Notes under the pieces: model-generated
The model's database searches: none
What the model was told of the DNA's origin: nothing
Seen by the model: only the letters and a program-made list of their open reading frames with translations
Assembly: GCA_019634345.1 (NCBI GenBank)
Contig: JAHQVL010000289.1
Coordinates: forward strand, 1-42,364
Length of the DNA: 42,364 nt
DNA from: Rhodothermaceae bacterium
GTDB lineage: Bacteria; Bacteroidota; Rhodothermia; Rhodothermales; JAHQVL01
Reading direction: 5' to 3'
Shown here: piece after piece, positions 7,614 through 17,563 of the stretch
How the letters are laid out: the number at the start of each line of letters is the position of its first letter
How positions within the stretch are numbered: position 1 is the first letter of the stretch
Translations under genes and position numbers: made by a program

Positions 7614-9428
7614 ATGTCCGAATATTCACTTGAAAACCTCGATACTCCATCTGGTGATGGGTTGCCCGCTTCGGCATCGAGTTCGATAGTATCCCAGGAA
7701 ACAGTATCCCAGGAAACCATGACCGGTGCTGAAATTTTTGTGCGTGCTCTAGATGCACAGGGCGTGAAATATGTGTTTGGTCATCCAGGGGGGGCGGTTA
7801 TCAAGATTTATGATGAGATAGCTCGCATACAGCCCCGGTTCAAGCATATTCTAGTGCGGCACGAGCAAGGAGGAACGCACATGGCTGAAGGGTATGCAAA
7901 AGCGACAGGTCGTGTAGGGACAGTTCTCGTTACCAGTGGACCAGGAGCAACTAATACCGTGACGGGCATAGCTGATGCCTATATGGATTCTGTTCCAATC
8001 GTTGTGTTTACTGGTCAAGTACCAACCCATTTGATCGGGAACGATGCGTTTCAAGAGACCGACATCATCGGGGTAACGCGGAGTATTACAAAGCATAGCT
8101 TCCAGGTTAAGCGCGTTCAGGATCTCACACGGACGATTAAAGAAGCCTATCATATTGCAAAAACAGGCCGTCCAGGACCTGTTGTAGTAGATCTGCCAAA
8201 GGATATTTTATTCGCTGAGGACACCTTCCGCTATCCAGAAGGAGTCGCGCTGCGAGGATACTCCACACAGGTGAATATTGTAGAAACGCAAATTGCATTG
8301 GCGGCTCGTATGATTAGTGAGTCCAAGAAGCCTTTGTTGTACGTAGGTGGGGGGACGCTGAATAGTGATGCTGCCGAAGAGCTTACTGCGTTTGCTCGTA
8401 AAACAAAAATACCAGTCACCACAACGTTACACGGCCTCAGTTCTTTCCCTGAAAATGATCCCCTTTCTTTAGGGATGTTGGGAATGCACGGTACGTGGTA
8501 CGCAAACCAGGCTGTTCAAAACTGCGATCTCATTATAGCTGTAGGTGCTCGGTTTGATGATCGCGTGACCGGCAAGCTCGATGCCTGGGCGCCGCATGCT
8601 CGGGTTGTGCATATTGACATCGATCCTTCTTGTATTTCCAAGAATATCCCTGTGGAGTGCCCGATTCTTGGGAATGTCAAAGATGTATTGGACATGTTGG
8701 GCCCCTTGGTCGAAGAGAAGGATACCGCAGAGTGGCTGGGACAAATTGATGTATGGAGAGAGGAGTGTCCGCTTGCCTATGAGAAAGATGATAGGCTTCG
8801 TGCTCAGGGCGTAATTGAAAAGTTACGCGAAAAGACGGATGGCAATGCAGTGGTTGTTTCTGATGTAGGCCAGCACCAGATGTGGACGGCACAGTACTTT
8901 AAGTACGTTCATCCCCGCTCTCACATTACATCCGGGGGACTCGGCACAATGGGTTTTTGCCTTCCAGCAGCAATCGGTGCTGCCTTTGGATTACGCCTTG
9001 AGGGACGAGACGATGTGCCGGTGATATCTATTAGTGGTGATGGAGGGTTTGTGATGAACGCTCAGGAAATGAGTGTAGCAGCAGCCCATCGTCTACCCAT
9101 CAAGATCATTGTGATCAATAACCGATTTTTGGGGATGGTGCGCCAGTGGCAAGAGCTCTTCCATGAGAATCGATACAGCCATACTGATTTGACAGATACG
9201 AATCCGGACTTCGTGAAGCTGGCAGAAGCAAATCACGTTGTTGGATTACGCGCTTCTACACCTAAGGAATTGGATGAGGCAATTGAAAAGGCGTGGTCAA
9301 TTAACGACGGACCAGTCCTGATCGAGTGCCAGGTTGAAAAAGAAGAAATGGTATTTCCGATGGTCCCAGCAGGCGCTGCTACTGGGGACATGATCACTGA
9401 ACGATTCTCACACGACCACGATGTTTAA
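7614..9428 (+). CDS. ilvB: Acetolactate synthase large (catalytic) subunit
   Basis: This ThDP-dependent enzyme condenses two pyruvates to acetolactate (Val/Leu branch) or pyruvate plus 2-ketobutyrate to acetohydroxybutyrate (Ile branch). The N-terminal Pyr domain has GVKYVFGHPGGAVIKIYDEI and the catalytic-Glu segment VRHEQGGTHMAEGYAKATG. The central domain carries the FAD region. The C-terminal PP domain has the ThDP motif GDGGFVMNAQE...NNRFLGMVRQWQ. The frame extends to a TTG at 7584, but ATG 7614 (604 residues) is preferred because the TTG lies inside the right arm of the leader hairpin. The first roughly 35 residues are a Ser/Thr/Glu-rich extension with a repeated VSQET. The regulatory subunit gene follows after 27 bp. 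Confidence 0.97.
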   Translation: MSEYSLENLDTPSGDGLPASASSSIVSQETVSQETMTGAEIFVRALDAQGVKYVFGHPGGAVIKIYDEIARIQPRFKHILVRHEQGGTHMAEGYAKATGRVGTVLVTSGPGATNTVTGIADAYMDSVPIVVFTGQVPTHLIGNDAFQETDIIGVTRSITKHSFQVKRVQDLTRTIKEAYHIAKTGRPGPVVVDLPKDILFAEDTFRYPEGVALRGYSTQVNIVETQIALAARMISESKKPLLYVGGGTLNSDAAEELTAFARKTKIPVTTTLHGLSSFPENDPLSLGMLGMHGTWYANQAVQNCDLIIAVGARFDDRVTGKLDAWAPHARVVHIDIDPSCISKNIPVECPILGNVKDVLDMLGPLVEEKDTAEWLGQIDVWREECPLAYEKDDRLRAQGVIEKLREKTDGNAVVVSDVGQHQMWTAQYFKYVHPRSHITSGGLGTMGFCLPAAIGAAFGLRLEGRDDVPVISISGDGGFVMNAQEMSVAAAHRLPIKIIVINNRFLGMVRQWQELFHENRYSHTDLTDTNPDFVKLAEANHVVGLRASTPKELDEAIEKAWSINDGPVLIECQVEKEEMVFPMVPAGAATGDMITERFSHDHDV

Positions 9429-9455
9429 TACATCCCGATATTGAGAGATACGACG

Positions 9456-10028
9456 ATGGAATCAACACTTACACCGCAACAGATATTTCGTAAACGCGCA
9501 GCAGGTGAACCGCTTAATGAAGGGGAGACTCCTCAGATTCGCCGGCATATTATCAATGTCACCCTTGATAATTCGATCGGTGCACTGAATAGGGTTGCCA
9601 ATTTGTTTTGCCAACGTGGCTTTAATCTAGAAAGTGTCGCCGTCGGGAAAACCGATGATACCTCATTATCGAGAATGACGCTGGTTACTGCTGGGACTAC
9701 CCGGAAAGTAGAGCAAGTACTTCTGCAACTAGAAAATCTGGTGGATACTGTAGAAGTAGACGATGTGACTGACCTAGAGTTCGTCGAACGGGAGTTGTGC
9801 CTGCTGAAGGTACGCTATACGTCCAAAAATCGCTCTGAGGTCATGGATATCCTAGATATTTTCAAGGGCCGTGTGGTTGACATTACCCCTGAAACCATGA
9901 CCATTGAAGTAACGGGGCCGACGAAAAAAATAAACGCTTTTGTTGGGATGATGGAGCCTTTTGGTATCGATGAATTACATCGCAGTGGTCGGGTTGCTAT
10001 GCGCCGGGCACTGGTGCATGGTAGCTGA
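9456..10028 (+). CDS. ilvN: Acetolactate synthase small (regulatory) subunit
   Basis: This is the regulatory partner of IlvB that confers valine feedback control. An N-terminal ACT domain is clear (RRHIINVTLDNSIGALNRVANLF and RGFNLESVAVGKTDD, about residues 23-95). It is followed by the ALS_ss C-terminal domain (ERELCLLKVR...VMDILDIFKGRVVDI and the ending GIDELHRSGRVAMRR). I use ATG 9456 (190 residues). A TTG at 9441 would add five residues. The first 22 residues are a charged extension before the ACT domain. It sits between ilvB and ilvC as in many bacteria. Confidence 0.95.
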   Translation: MESTLTPQQIFRKRAAGEPLNEGETPQIRRHIINVTLDNSIGALNRVANLFCQRGFNLESVAVGKTDDTSLSRMTLVTAGTTRKVEQVLLQLENLVDTVEVDDVTDLEFVERELCLLKVRYTSKNRSEVMDILDIFKGRVVDITPETMTIEVTGPTKKINAFVGMMEPFGIDELHRSGRVAMRRALVHGS

Positions 10029-10099
10029 AAGCGGAAGCTAAAACGCGAATTTGTAGCAAATACATCTCAGGTTCTGTAGATCTGAGGCATTCAAGAAAG

Positions 10100-10118
10100 G
10101 CTGTTGAAGAACAACAGC
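10100..10118 (+). other. Perfect 7-bp hairpin before ilvC
   Basis: GCTGTTG and CAACAGC pair perfectly around an AAGAA loop, 16 nt before the ilvC start codon. No T-tract follows, so it is not a typical terminator. It could be an mRNA processing or stability element, or could affect ilvC translation, since the ilvN-ilvC gap (106 bp) is the longest inside the first part of the cluster. Confidence 0.35.
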
Positions 10119-10134
10119 AGAAATACGTAAAAGG

Positions 10135-11169
10135 ATGGGAGTAAAGGTACATTACGATGCCGATCTTGGGCTGATTCAAGACAAGAAAGTGGCAATAATC
10201 GGGTATGGAAGCCAGGGACATGCACACGCATTAAACCTGCGTGATAGCGGAATTGAAGTTTCTGTAGGACTAAGAGACGGATCGCCCTCTGCTGATAAGG
10301 CGTGTGAAAAAGGATTGGACGTAAAGGGGATTGCTGAGGCTGTAAAGTGGGCCGATGTGATCATGGTTCTCATTCCGGACCAGCATCACAAGCGTACCTA
10401 CAATGCTGAAATAGCACCTCATCTTACTGAGGGTAAAGCGTTAGGCGTGGGTCACGGGTTTAGCGTGCATTACGACGAGATTAAGCCGCCTGCGAATGTG
10501 GACGTATTTATGGTGGCACCAAAGTCACCGGGGCACCTGGTCCGGCGTGTGTATGAAGAAGGCGCAGGGGTGCCTTGCCTGGTTGCTGTATCACAAGATC
10601 ATTCCGGAGGCGCTTTAGGGTTGGCTCTGAGCTATGCTAAAGCCATTGGTGGTGCTAATGCGGGTGTGATTGAAACTACGTTTAAGGATGAAACGGAGAC
10701 CGATTTGTTCGGTGAACAAGCGGTGTTATGCGGAGGATCTGAAGCCTTGATTCGCGCCGGATTTGAAACGCTGACCGAAGCTGGTTATCCCCCTGAGCTT
10801 GCCTATTTTGAAGTACTGCATGAGTTAAAGCTCATTGTCGATCTCTATTACGAAGGCGGCCTTGCATACATGAACTACTCGATCAGTGATACGGCCGAGT
10901 ATGGGAATTATACGAGAGGGCCTCGATTGATCACGGATGCTGTACGTAAAGAGATGAAGCAAATTCTCAGCGAGATTCAGTCCGGACAATTTGCCCGCGA
11001 GTGGATCGCTGAATGCGATGCAAACTGGCCTAATTTTGACGAATTGAAGCGTTCTTCGAGGGAGCATCCCATCGAAAAAATTGGAAAGAAACTACGAGGC
11101 ATGATGAGTTGGCTTCGTCCAAGCAAAGAGGCTGATACTGCAAATTCACCCGTTTCCATCGAGTCATAA
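10135..11169 (+). CDS. ilvC: Ketol-acid reductoisomerase (class I, NADP-type)
   Basis: IlvC isomerises and reduces acetolactate or acetohydroxybutyrate to the dihydroxy acid using Mg2+ and NAD(P)H. The Rossmann motif [19 protein letters not shown] (about residues 21-39) is intact. So are [13 protein letters not shown] and the knotted C-terminal domain with the metal-binding motifs [18 protein letters not shown] (about 181-198) and [13 protein letters not shown]. The length of 344 residues matches short class I enzymes. The end is a low-complexity tail of about 15 residues. The stop codon abuts the leuB ATG with no gap, indicating strong translational coupling. Confidence 0.97.
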   Translation: MGVKVHYDADLGLIQDKKVAIIGYGSQGHAHALNLRDSGIEVSVGLRDGSPSADKACEKGLDVKGIAEAVKWADVIMVLIPDQHHKRTYNAEIAPHLTEGKALGVGHGFSVHYDEIKPPANVDVFMVAPKSPGHLVRRVYEEGAGVPCLVAVSQDHSGGALGLALSYAKAIGGANAGVIETTFKDETETDLFGEQAVLCGGSEALIRAGFETLTEAGYPPELAYFEVLHELKLIVDLYYEGGLAYMNYSISDTAEYGNYTRGPRLITDAVRKEMKQILSEIQSGQFAREWIAECDANWPNFDELKRSSREHPIEKIGKKLRGMMSWLRPSKEADTANSPVSIES

Positions 11170-12279
11170 ATGGATACTTCGCATAAAACATATGCCTTGA
11201 CTACATTGCCGGGAGATGGCATTGGTCCTGAAGTAATGCGTGAAGCATTGCGTGTTGTTCATGCTGTAGGCGAGGTAGTTGGGTATACGTTCACGATAAC
11301 AGAAGCACTTATTGGAGGGGCTGCGCTGGATGCGCATGACAATCCATTTCCGTTGGAAACGCAGAACACGTGCCTTGCTGCAGATGCAGTTTTGTTGGGT
11401 GCTGTTGGCGGACCTAAATGGGACCACCACGTAGGCGATATGCGTCCTGAGAGCGGGCTTCTCGCATTGCGAAAACTGCTGGGTACGTATGCCAATCTGC
11501 GCCCTGTTTCTGTTCCTGAATCTCTAGCGTCTTCGTCTCCTCTGCGAAGTGACATTGTAGCAGGTACGGATTTGCTGATCGTTAGAGAGCTGACAGGTGG
11601 AATCTATTTTGGTGAGCCAAAAAATCGTGAAGCAACGGAAGAAGGTGAGGTTGCCTATAATACGATGGTGTATTCGACTGAAGAAATACGCCGGATTACT
11701 CGTATAGCAATGCAGTGGGCTCGAAAGAGGAAGAATAAGCTCACGCTTGTTGACAAGGCGAATGTGCTTGTTGCTTCACAGTTATGGCGGGATGTTGTAC
11801 GCAAAATGCATAAAGAGGAGTACAGTGATGTTGAGTTGGATGTCCTGTATGTAGATAATGCGGCGATGCAACTCGTTTTGGCTCCCTCTCAGTTTGACGT
11901 AATCGTAACCAGTAACCTCTTTGGTGACATACTGTCTGATCTTGCTGCAACGTTGCCGGGGTCACTAGGTATGTTGCCTTCTGCTAGCCTGGGTGGGCGA
12001 ACCGGTTTATTTGAACCGGTTCATGGAAGTGCGCCGGATATTGCAGGGCAGGGAAAGGCAAACCCTTTGGCCATGATCCTGAGTGCATCTATGATGCTTG
12101 ATGCATTAGGGCGGAGCGATGCTGCAACAGTTGTACGCAATGCCGTGCAGCGTGTACTGGATGAAGGGTATCGAACTGGAGATATGTGGAAGGAGGGATG
12201 CACGTTGTGTTCTACAGAGGAAATTGGAAAACGGGTAACACAATATGCTGTCGAGGAGATTGGTTCACTAGCAGCATAG
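11170..12279 (+). CDS. leuB: 3-isopropylmalate dehydrogenase
   Basis: LeuB oxidatively decarboxylates 3-isopropylmalate with NAD+. In the citramalate route the same enzyme acts on 3-methylmalate. The N-terminal LPGDGIGPEVMREALRV, the loop GAVGGPKWD, the substrate motif ESGLLALRK, the ELTGGIYFGEP segment, and the NAD signature NLFGDILSDLAATLPGSLGMLPSASLG followed by GLFEPVHGSAPDIAGQGKANP are all present. The length of 369 residues is normal. Its position between ilvC and leuA makes the Ile/Val and Leu genes one continuous set. Confidence 0.97.
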   Translation: MDTSHKTYALTTLPGDGIGPEVMREALRVVHAVGEVVGYTFTITEALIGGAALDAHDNPFPLETQNTCLAADAVLLGAVGGPKWDHHVGDMRPESGLLALRKLLGTYANLRPVSVPESLASSSPLRSDIVAGTDLLIVRELTGGIYFGEPKNREATEEGEVAYNTMVYSTEEIRRITRIAMQWARKRKNKLTLVDKANVLVASQLWRDVVRKMHKEEYSDVELDVLYVDNAAMQLVLAPSQFDVIVTSNLFGDILSDLAATLPGSLGMLPSASLGGRTGLFEPVHGSAPDIAGQGKANPLAMILSASMMLDALGRSDAATVVRNAVQRVLDEGYRTGDMWKEGCTLCSTEEIGKRVTQYAVEEIGSLAA

Positions 12280-12289
12280 AAGGATAATG

Positions 12290-12320
12290 TTGACGTCTAA
12301 GAATTTGTCGTTTTTTATAT
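12290..12320 (+). promoter_or_regulatory. Possible internal promoter before leuA
   Basis: TTGACG (12290-12295) and TTATAT (12315-12320) are separated by 19 bp in the 60-bp leuB-leuA gap. The spacing is longer than ideal, so this is only a weak candidate for an internal promoter of the leuA-leuC-leuD-cimA part. Confidence 0.22.
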
Positions 12321-12339
12321 CGAATAGTCCATAAATACC

Positions 12340-13950
12340 ATGAGCGATCAAGTATTTATTTTTGACACCACACTAAGAGATGGCGAACAGGCTCCTGGGG
12401 CCTCAATGACTTTAGCTGAAAAGCTGAAAATTGGTAAGCAGCTTGCGAAGCTAAACGTTGATATCATCGAAGCCGGATTCCCGATCTCTTCCCCACAAGA
12501 TGCAGAATCTGTAAGAGCCATTGCCTCCGAGATTCAAGGCCCTGTAATCTGCGCACTGGCGAGAGCAACCGAGATGGATGTGAAAGCGGCAGGAGAATCG
12601 CTAAGCCCGAGCGACAATACAAGGATTCACACGTTCATTGCGACCAGTGATATCCACCTTGATGCAAAATTCAGCCACCCGCGATTTGGTAAGAATCTCA
12701 CAGAGCGCCGTGAAACGGTAATCAGAATGGCTGTCGACGCCATCAAGCAGGCGCGAACGTACACGGATAATGTTGAGTTTAGTGCTGAGGACGCGGGCCG
12801 TACAGAGCTTAACTATCTGTGCGAAATGGTTCATGCTGCAATTGAGGCAGGAGCTACAACAATTAACCTGCCCGACACAACAGGGTACTGTATACCCCAC
12901 GAATATGCGGACATCTTTACCCGGGTAATCAATGGCGTACCAAATAGTGATAAAGCTATTTTTTCCACCCATTGTCACGACGACCTTGGGCTCGCCGTAG
13001 CGAATTCTTTGGCAGGTGTACTGGCAGGAGCACGTCAGATTGAATGCACTATAAACGGTATCGGCGAGCGTGCTGGAAATGCTTCGCTCGAAGAGATCGT
13101 GATGGCCATCCACGTCCGATCCCAGAAATTCAACTTGCACACTGGTATTGAGTCGAAAGCGTTGATGGAGTCGAGCAAAATGGTGCAGGTTGCATCGGGA
13201 TTCCCCGTACCGCCAAACAAGGCCATTGTAGGTAAAAACGCATTCAGCCATGAAGCTGGGATTCATCAGCACGGCGTCTTGAAACGTAGAGATACCTACG
13301 AGATCATGCGGGCCGAAGATGTAGGACAAGATGCAGAGCAAATACGGCTCGGTAGGCACTCCGGTCGGCACGGATTCTTTAGCCGGCTTGAGAAAATGAG
13401 AATCCAGATTCCAGAGCCCGATCGAGATGACTTATACACGCGTTTCTTGGCGTTGGCAGACCAAAAGAAGGAAATTTTCGAGGAAGATCTTTATAACCTG
13501 GTCAATTACATCGATAGCAAGGATGCGAAACCTGAATATGTGCTTGAGCGCATGGATATCTCGGTTACTTCCGGGCAGGAGCCACTGGCTGAGGTAAGCA
13601 TTTCCCATCGTAGATTGAACAAAGTGCACACTGAGCGCGCGACAGGAGATGGGCCTGTAGATGCTCTATACCGAGCTATCAACCATGCCGTTGGAACGGC
13701 TCATGAACTGGTGAGCTACTCCATCCGATCTGAAACGGAAGGGGCAGATGCCGTAGGGATCGTCAGGGTATTGACGGCTTCCGGTGATCGGCACTTCTAT
13801 GGAGAGGCCCAACATACAGACGTGTTGAAAGCATCGGCAGAGGCGTATCTCATGTCATTGAATCGACTGGCAGCGCATTCGAACGAAGCCGATAATATGC
13901 ACTTTGTTACCGATGGCATTAGAAAGTCTTTTGAGCGAAATCCCGCGTGA
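12340..13950 (+). CDS. leuA: 2-isopropylmalate synthase
   Basis: LeuA condenses 2-ketoisovalerate with acetyl-CoA, the committed step of leucine synthesis. The TIM-barrel domain opens with FDTTLRDGEQAPGASM and carries the metal-binding HxH motif THCHDDLG (His211, His213) and NGIGERAGNASLEE. The linker includes GRHSGRHGFFSRLE. The C-terminal LeuA dimerisation/allosteric domain (about residues 400-510), with RATGDGPVDALYRAINHA, binds leucine in this family. Its opening and full GEQAPGASM signature distinguish it from the citramalate synthase downstream. The length of 536 residues is typical. leuC begins 49 bp after the stop codon. Confidence 0.95.
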   Translation: MSDQVFIFDTTLRDGEQAPGASMTLAEKLKIGKQLAKLNVDIIEAGFPISSPQDAESVRAIASEIQGPVICALARATEMDVKAAGESLSPSDNTRIHTFIATSDIHLDAKFSHPRFGKNLTERRETVIRMAVDAIKQARTYTDNVEFSAEDAGRTELNYLCEMVHAAIEAGATTINLPDTTGYCIPHEYADIFTRVINGVPNSDKAIFSTHCHDDLGLAVANSLAGVLAGARQIECTINGIGERAGNASLEEIVMAIHVRSQKFNLHTGIESKALMESSKMVQVASGFPVPPNKAIVGKNAFSHEAGIHQHGVLKRRDTYEIMRAEDVGQDAEQIRLGRHSGRHGFFSRLEKMRIQIPEPDRDDLYTRFLALADQKKEIFEEDLYNLVNYIDSKDAKPEYVLERMDISVTSGQEPLAEVSISHRRLNKVHTERATGDGPVDALYRAINHAVGTAHELVSYSIRSETEGADAVGIVRVLTASGDRHFYGEAQHTDVLKASAEAYLMSLNRLAAHSNEADNMHFVTDGIRKSFERNPA

Positions 13951-13985
13951 CATTACCCGTTAAACATGCGATTTAGTGGATTATT

Positions 13986-13990
13986 AGGAG
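13986..13990 (+). promoter_or_regulatory. Clear Shine-Dalgarno site (AGGAG) for leuC
   Basis: AGGAG lies nine bases before ATG 14000 and confirms the leuC start. Strong sites like this are the exception here; most genes in the window lack an obvious one. Confidence 0.6.
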
Positions 13991-13999
13991 AATAATAGT

Positions 14000-15292
14000 A
14001 TGACGATTACAGAAAAGATCATGGCGCGAAACTCTGGGCGCGATCGAGTTAGTCCTGGAGAGAATATTTGGATTGATGTAGATGTCTTGATGACCCATGA
14101 TGTGTGCGGACCTCCAACGATCGGTATTTTTAAACGAGAGTTTGGAGAAGACGCCAAAGTATGGGATCCGAATAAGCTTGTTATCATGCCGGATCACTAC
14201 ATTTTTACCTCCGATCGTCATGCAAATCGCAATATAGATATCTTGCGGGCTTTTGCTGCACAGCATAATCTGCCTCACTACTTCGACGTAGGGACGGACC
14301 GTTACAAAGGAGTTTGCCACATTGGTTTGGCAGAAGAAGGGTTTAACATTCCTGGCACCGTACTCATTGGTACTGATAGCCATACATGCACTTCAGGCGC
14401 CTTCGGTCTATTCTCAACGGGAGTTGGTAATACTGATGCTGCATTGATCATGGGTACTGGGAAAATATGGGTTAAAGTGCCGGAGTCCATGCGGTTTGTC
14501 TTTGAAGGAAGCCTTCCTCCTTATCTAATGGCAAAGGATCTAATCCTTACAGTCATCGGGGATATTGGATGTGATGGAGCGACGTATCGCACGTTGGAGT
14601 TCGACGGTGAGGCGGTATTCGACTTGTCGATGCAGGAACGTATGACACTGACTAATATGGCGATTGAGGCCGGTGGGAAAAGCGGGATTATACCAGCGGA
14701 CCAAGTGACGTTTGATTATCTGTCAGAACGAGGAAAAACGGACTACAATCCTGTGTATAGCGACATGGATGCCCGGTATCACTCCGAGTATACATACGAT
14801 GTCTCAAAGCTTGAGCCGGTTGTCGCAAAGCCTCATAGTCCGGACAACAGAGCAACAGTGCGTGAAGTTGAAGGGACCAGGCTAGACAGAGCGTATATCG
14901 GCAGTTGTACCGGCGGAAAGCTTGAGGATTTTGAGGCGGCTGCAAAGATATTAAAAGGGCAGGAAACAGTCATCGCTACATTCATTGTCCCCGCTACGAC
15001 GGAAGTTGCAGCTAAATTGCACACCACAACCATCGACGGTGAGTCTTTGCATGACATCTTTATCAATGCTGGATGTCAGATCGGCGAGTCGAGTTGTGCA
15101 GCGTGCCTGGGTGGCCCTAAAGATACCTTTGGCCGGACACATGGTACCGAAGTCGTCATATCGACCACAAACCGCAATTTCCCTGGTCGCATGGGATCTA
15201 AGCAGTCAGCTGTTTACCTCGCTTCGCCGCTGACCGTCGCTGCATCGGCTTTATCGGGTGTCATTACTGATCCTCGCGAAGTGCTCGTTTAA
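14000..15292 (+). CDS. leuC: 3-isopropylmalate dehydratase large subunit
   Basis: With LeuD this Fe-S enzyme isomerises 2- to 3-isopropylmalate, and citramalate to 3-methylmalate when fed by CimA. The aconitase-family motifs are intact: MPDHYIFTSDRHANRNI, GTVLIGTDSHTCTSGAFG, and the [4Fe-4S] ligands in IGSCTGGKLEDFEAA (Cys about 302) and GESSCAACLGGP (two Cys about 365-368). At 430 residues, with this motif spacing, it belongs to the shorter archaeal-type/HacA-like clade rather than the longer E. coli LeuC. leuD starts 30 bp downstream. Confidence 0.95.
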   Translation: MTITEKIMARNSGRDRVSPGENIWIDVDVLMTHDVCGPPTIGIFKREFGEDAKVWDPNKLVIMPDHYIFTSDRHANRNIDILRAFAAQHNLPHYFDVGTDRYKGVCHIGLAEEGFNIPGTVLIGTDSHTCTSGAFGLFSTGVGNTDAALIMGTGKIWVKVPESMRFVFEGSLPPYLMAKDLILTVIGDIGCDGATYRTLEFDGEAVFDLSMQERMTLTNMAIEAGGKSGIIPADQVTFDYLSERGKTDYNPVYSDMDARYHSEYTYDVSKLEPVVAKPHSPDNRATVREVEGTRLDRAYIGSCTGGKLEDFEAAAKILKGQETVIATFIVPATTEVAAKLHTTTIDGESLHDIFINAGCQIGESSCAACLGGPKDTFGRTHGTEVVISTTNRNFPGRMGSKQSAVYLASPLTVAASALSGVITDPREVLV

Positions 15293-15322
15293 TTCCAAAG
15301 ATACATCGAGATAATAGGTCTT

Positions 15323-15889
15323 ATGAAACCAATAATAGAAGGACTGGCGTACGTATTGGGTGATTCTATCGATACGGATCAAATTATCCCTGCAGAGCAC
15401 CTCGTCTATAGCTTGACGGATCCAGAGGAGAGAAAACTGTATGGCAAGTATGCAATGAGCGGCGTGCCGGCTAATCAGCAGGGACTACCTGAAGGAAATA
15501 CCCCATTTACCAAAGCAGATGCGTATGCGTCTGATTACACGATTATCATCGGAGGCAGCAACTTCGGATGTGGCTCATCTCGCGAACATGCCCCTTTTGC
15601 GATGAAAGAAGCTGGATGTGAAGCTGTGATTGCAGAGAGTTTTGCCCGGATTTTCTACCGCAATTCTGTTGATGGTGGATTTGTCGTGCCTTTTGAGACA
15701 AGGCAGAAAATCAATGACCGAATCAAAACAGGCCACCGCTTAACACTCGATACTACCCTTGGTAAATTGACGAACCATGACACAGGAGAAGAATTTCTCC
15801 TCGACCCCCTTGGTGAGGTTGCCGAGATATTAAAGGCAGGAAATGTATTTGAATACGCGCGGCAAGCAGGTCTCATCGAAAGCAAATAG
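15323..15889 (+). CDS. leuD: 3-isopropylmalate dehydratase small subunit
   Basis: This is the swivel-domain subunit that completes the isopropylmalate isomerase active site with LeuC. It has the opening [19 protein letters not shown], the signature [22 protein letters not shown] (about residues 72-93), and [15 protein letters not shown]. The length of 188 residues is close to the compact archaeal-type LeuD, matching the type of LeuC next to it. cimA begins 30 bp after the stop codon, consistent with this isomerase also serving the citramalate pathway. Confidence 0.95.
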   Translation: MKPIIEGLAYVLGDSIDTDQIIPAEHLVYSLTDPEERKLYGKYAMSGVPANQQGLPEGNTPFTKADAYASDYTIIIGGSNFGCGSSREHAPFAMKEAGCEAVIAESFARIFYRNSVDGGFVVPFETRQKINDRIKTGHRLTLDTTLGKLTNHDTGEEFLLDPLGEVAEILKAGNVFEYARQAGLIESK

Positions 15890-15919
15890 CCTACACGGTT
15901 AATCTAAACGCACAGAATA

Positions 15920-17524
15920 ATGGCAGATCACATTGAAGTCTTTGATACGACCCTACGCGACGGAACGCAGGGCGAACACGTTACCCTGTCCGCAAAGGAT
16001 AAAATTCGAATTGCAAAGCGTTTAGACCAGATAGGTATTGATATTATAGAAGGGGGGTGGCCAGGCTCAAATCCTAAAGACCAGGAGTTTTTTGAGCGTG
16101 CTCTAGATGAAGAATGGTATCATTCGAAAATTTGTGCATTTGGATCGACCCGGCGAGCGCAAAATGCTCCTGAAGACGATCATAATTTACAGTGCTTGTT
16201 AAACGCTGAGACTCCGGTTGTATCCATCTTTGGCAAATCTTGGCGGCTGCATGCAGAGGTGGCGCTGGGAGTAACCGTTGAGGAGAATCTTAAGTTGATT
16301 CATTCGTCGGTTGAGTATTTGAAGGCACATGGAAAACACGTGGTATATGACGCCGAGCATTTTTTTGACGGCTATAAGGATGATGCCGAATATGCGATCC
16401 TAACGCTGCAGGCTGCTTTGGAAGCTGGGGCAGATACCCTGGTGCTGTGTGATACGAATGGCGGGACGCTTCCTCTCGAAATCTATCGCATCGTTGGAAA
16501 AGTAGCGGATAGAATCGGAGCACCCCTGGGTATTCACACACATAACGATGCCGGATGTGCAGTCGCAAACTCACTCACAGCCATAGAAGCGGGGGCCAGG
16601 CACGTGCAGGGTACCATCAGTGGCATAGGCGAACGATGCGGCAACGCTGACTTGTGCGTTGTGGTTGCTGACTTGCAATTAAAGATGGGATATCGTTGTT
16701 TGAATGATGAGCAGCTTGCACAAATGGCTGATTTATATCGGTTTGTAAACGAACTTGCTAATCTCCAACCCGTTGATCGTGCTCCTTACGTGGGGCGGAG
16801 TGCCTTTGCCCATAAAGGGGGCGTGCACGTTTCTGCAGTAATGAAAGAGCCACGTGCGTATGAGCATATTACACCAGAGTTGATTGGCAACAAGCGCAGA
16901 GTGCTCGTTTCGGATTTGTCCGGTCAGAGTAATATCCGGTATAAGGCAGAAGAGCTTGGGATTACGCTAACTGAGAAGGATCAGGCCAAAAAAGCTGTTA
17001 AGCGTATAAAGGAACTGGAGCATCTGGGATATGAGTTTGAAGGTGCCGAGGCATCGTTCGAATTACTGATTCGCACGCTACAAGGCGAAGATCATACGTA
17101 TTTCGAATTAGAACGATTGCGCGTGCGTAGTGAGGATGGAAACGGCGGAACGTGTTCTGAAGCTACCCTGGCTTTGGATGTTGGGGGAAAACGAACATTG
17201 GTGGCCGCCGAAGGCACCGGTCCTGTTGATGCAATGTCCAATGCGCTCCGCCAGGCATTGGGTTCGTTCTATCCTCAGCTTGAGGATGTTCGGCTTTCTG
17301 ACTACAAGGTGCGCGTCTTGACACCGGAAGACGGTACTGCTGCGCAAGTTCGCGTATTAATGGAGCATATGGATAAAGCAAAGCGATGGCATACAGTAGG
17401 CGTCTCGAATAACATCATGGATGCCAGCTGGCAAGCGCTATCGGATGGTCTCAGGTACCATCTCTATGCCTTAGAGGAGCACGAAAAATCCCTGGTAGAA
17501 TCGGTAACAGAGAAAAGAGAATAA
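15920..17524 (+). CDS. cimA: (R)-citramalate synthase
   Basis: CimA condenses pyruvate and acetyl-CoA to citramalate. LeuCD and LeuB then convert this to 2-ketobutyrate, giving isoleucine without threonine deaminase. The opening VFDTTLRDGTQGEHVTLSAKDK, the GIDIIEGGWPGSNPKD strand and the AFGSTRRA motif are typical of the TIGR00977-type citramalate synthase, where IPMS has GEQAPGASM. The metal-binding IHTHNDAGCAVANS motif (about 204-217), the NGGTLPL loop, the AFAHKGGVHVSAV motif, and a C-terminal LeuA dimerisation domain (about 395-515) follow. The length of 534 residues is normal. Homocitrate synthase is less likely given the context. Confidence 0.93.
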   Translation: MADHIEVFDTTLRDGTQGEHVTLSAKDKIRIAKRLDQIGIDIIEGGWPGSNPKDQEFFERALDEEWYHSKICAFGSTRRAQNAPEDDHNLQCLLNAETPVVSIFGKSWRLHAEVALGVTVEENLKLIHSSVEYLKAHGKHVVYDAEHFFDGYKDDAEYAILTLQAALEAGADTLVLCDTNGGTLPLEIYRIVGKVADRIGAPLGIHTHNDAGCAVANSLTAIEAGARHVQGTISGIGERCGNADLCVVVADLQLKMGYRCLNDEQLAQMADLYRFVNELANLQPVDRAPYVGRSAFAHKGGVHVSAVMKEPRAYEHITPELIGNKRRVLVSDLSGQSNIRYKAEELGITLTEKDQAKKAVKRIKELEHLGYEFEGAEASFELLIRTLQGEDHTYFELERLRVRSEDGNGGTCSEATLALDVGGKRTLVAAEGTGPVDAMSNALRQALGSFYPQLEDVRLSDYKVRVLTPEDGTAAQVRVLMEHMDKAKRWHTVGVSNNIMDASWQALSDGLRYHLYALEEHEKSLVESVTEKRE

Positions 17525-17563
17525 CCTAAACAGTACTCCACCAAAACCACACCACGAAGCCTT

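Noticed and set aside
12601..13371. 256-residue open frame on the minus strand inside leuA
   Set aside because: It is fully antisense to a well-conserved leuA, has no start signal or recognisable domain, and is a codon-bias shadow.
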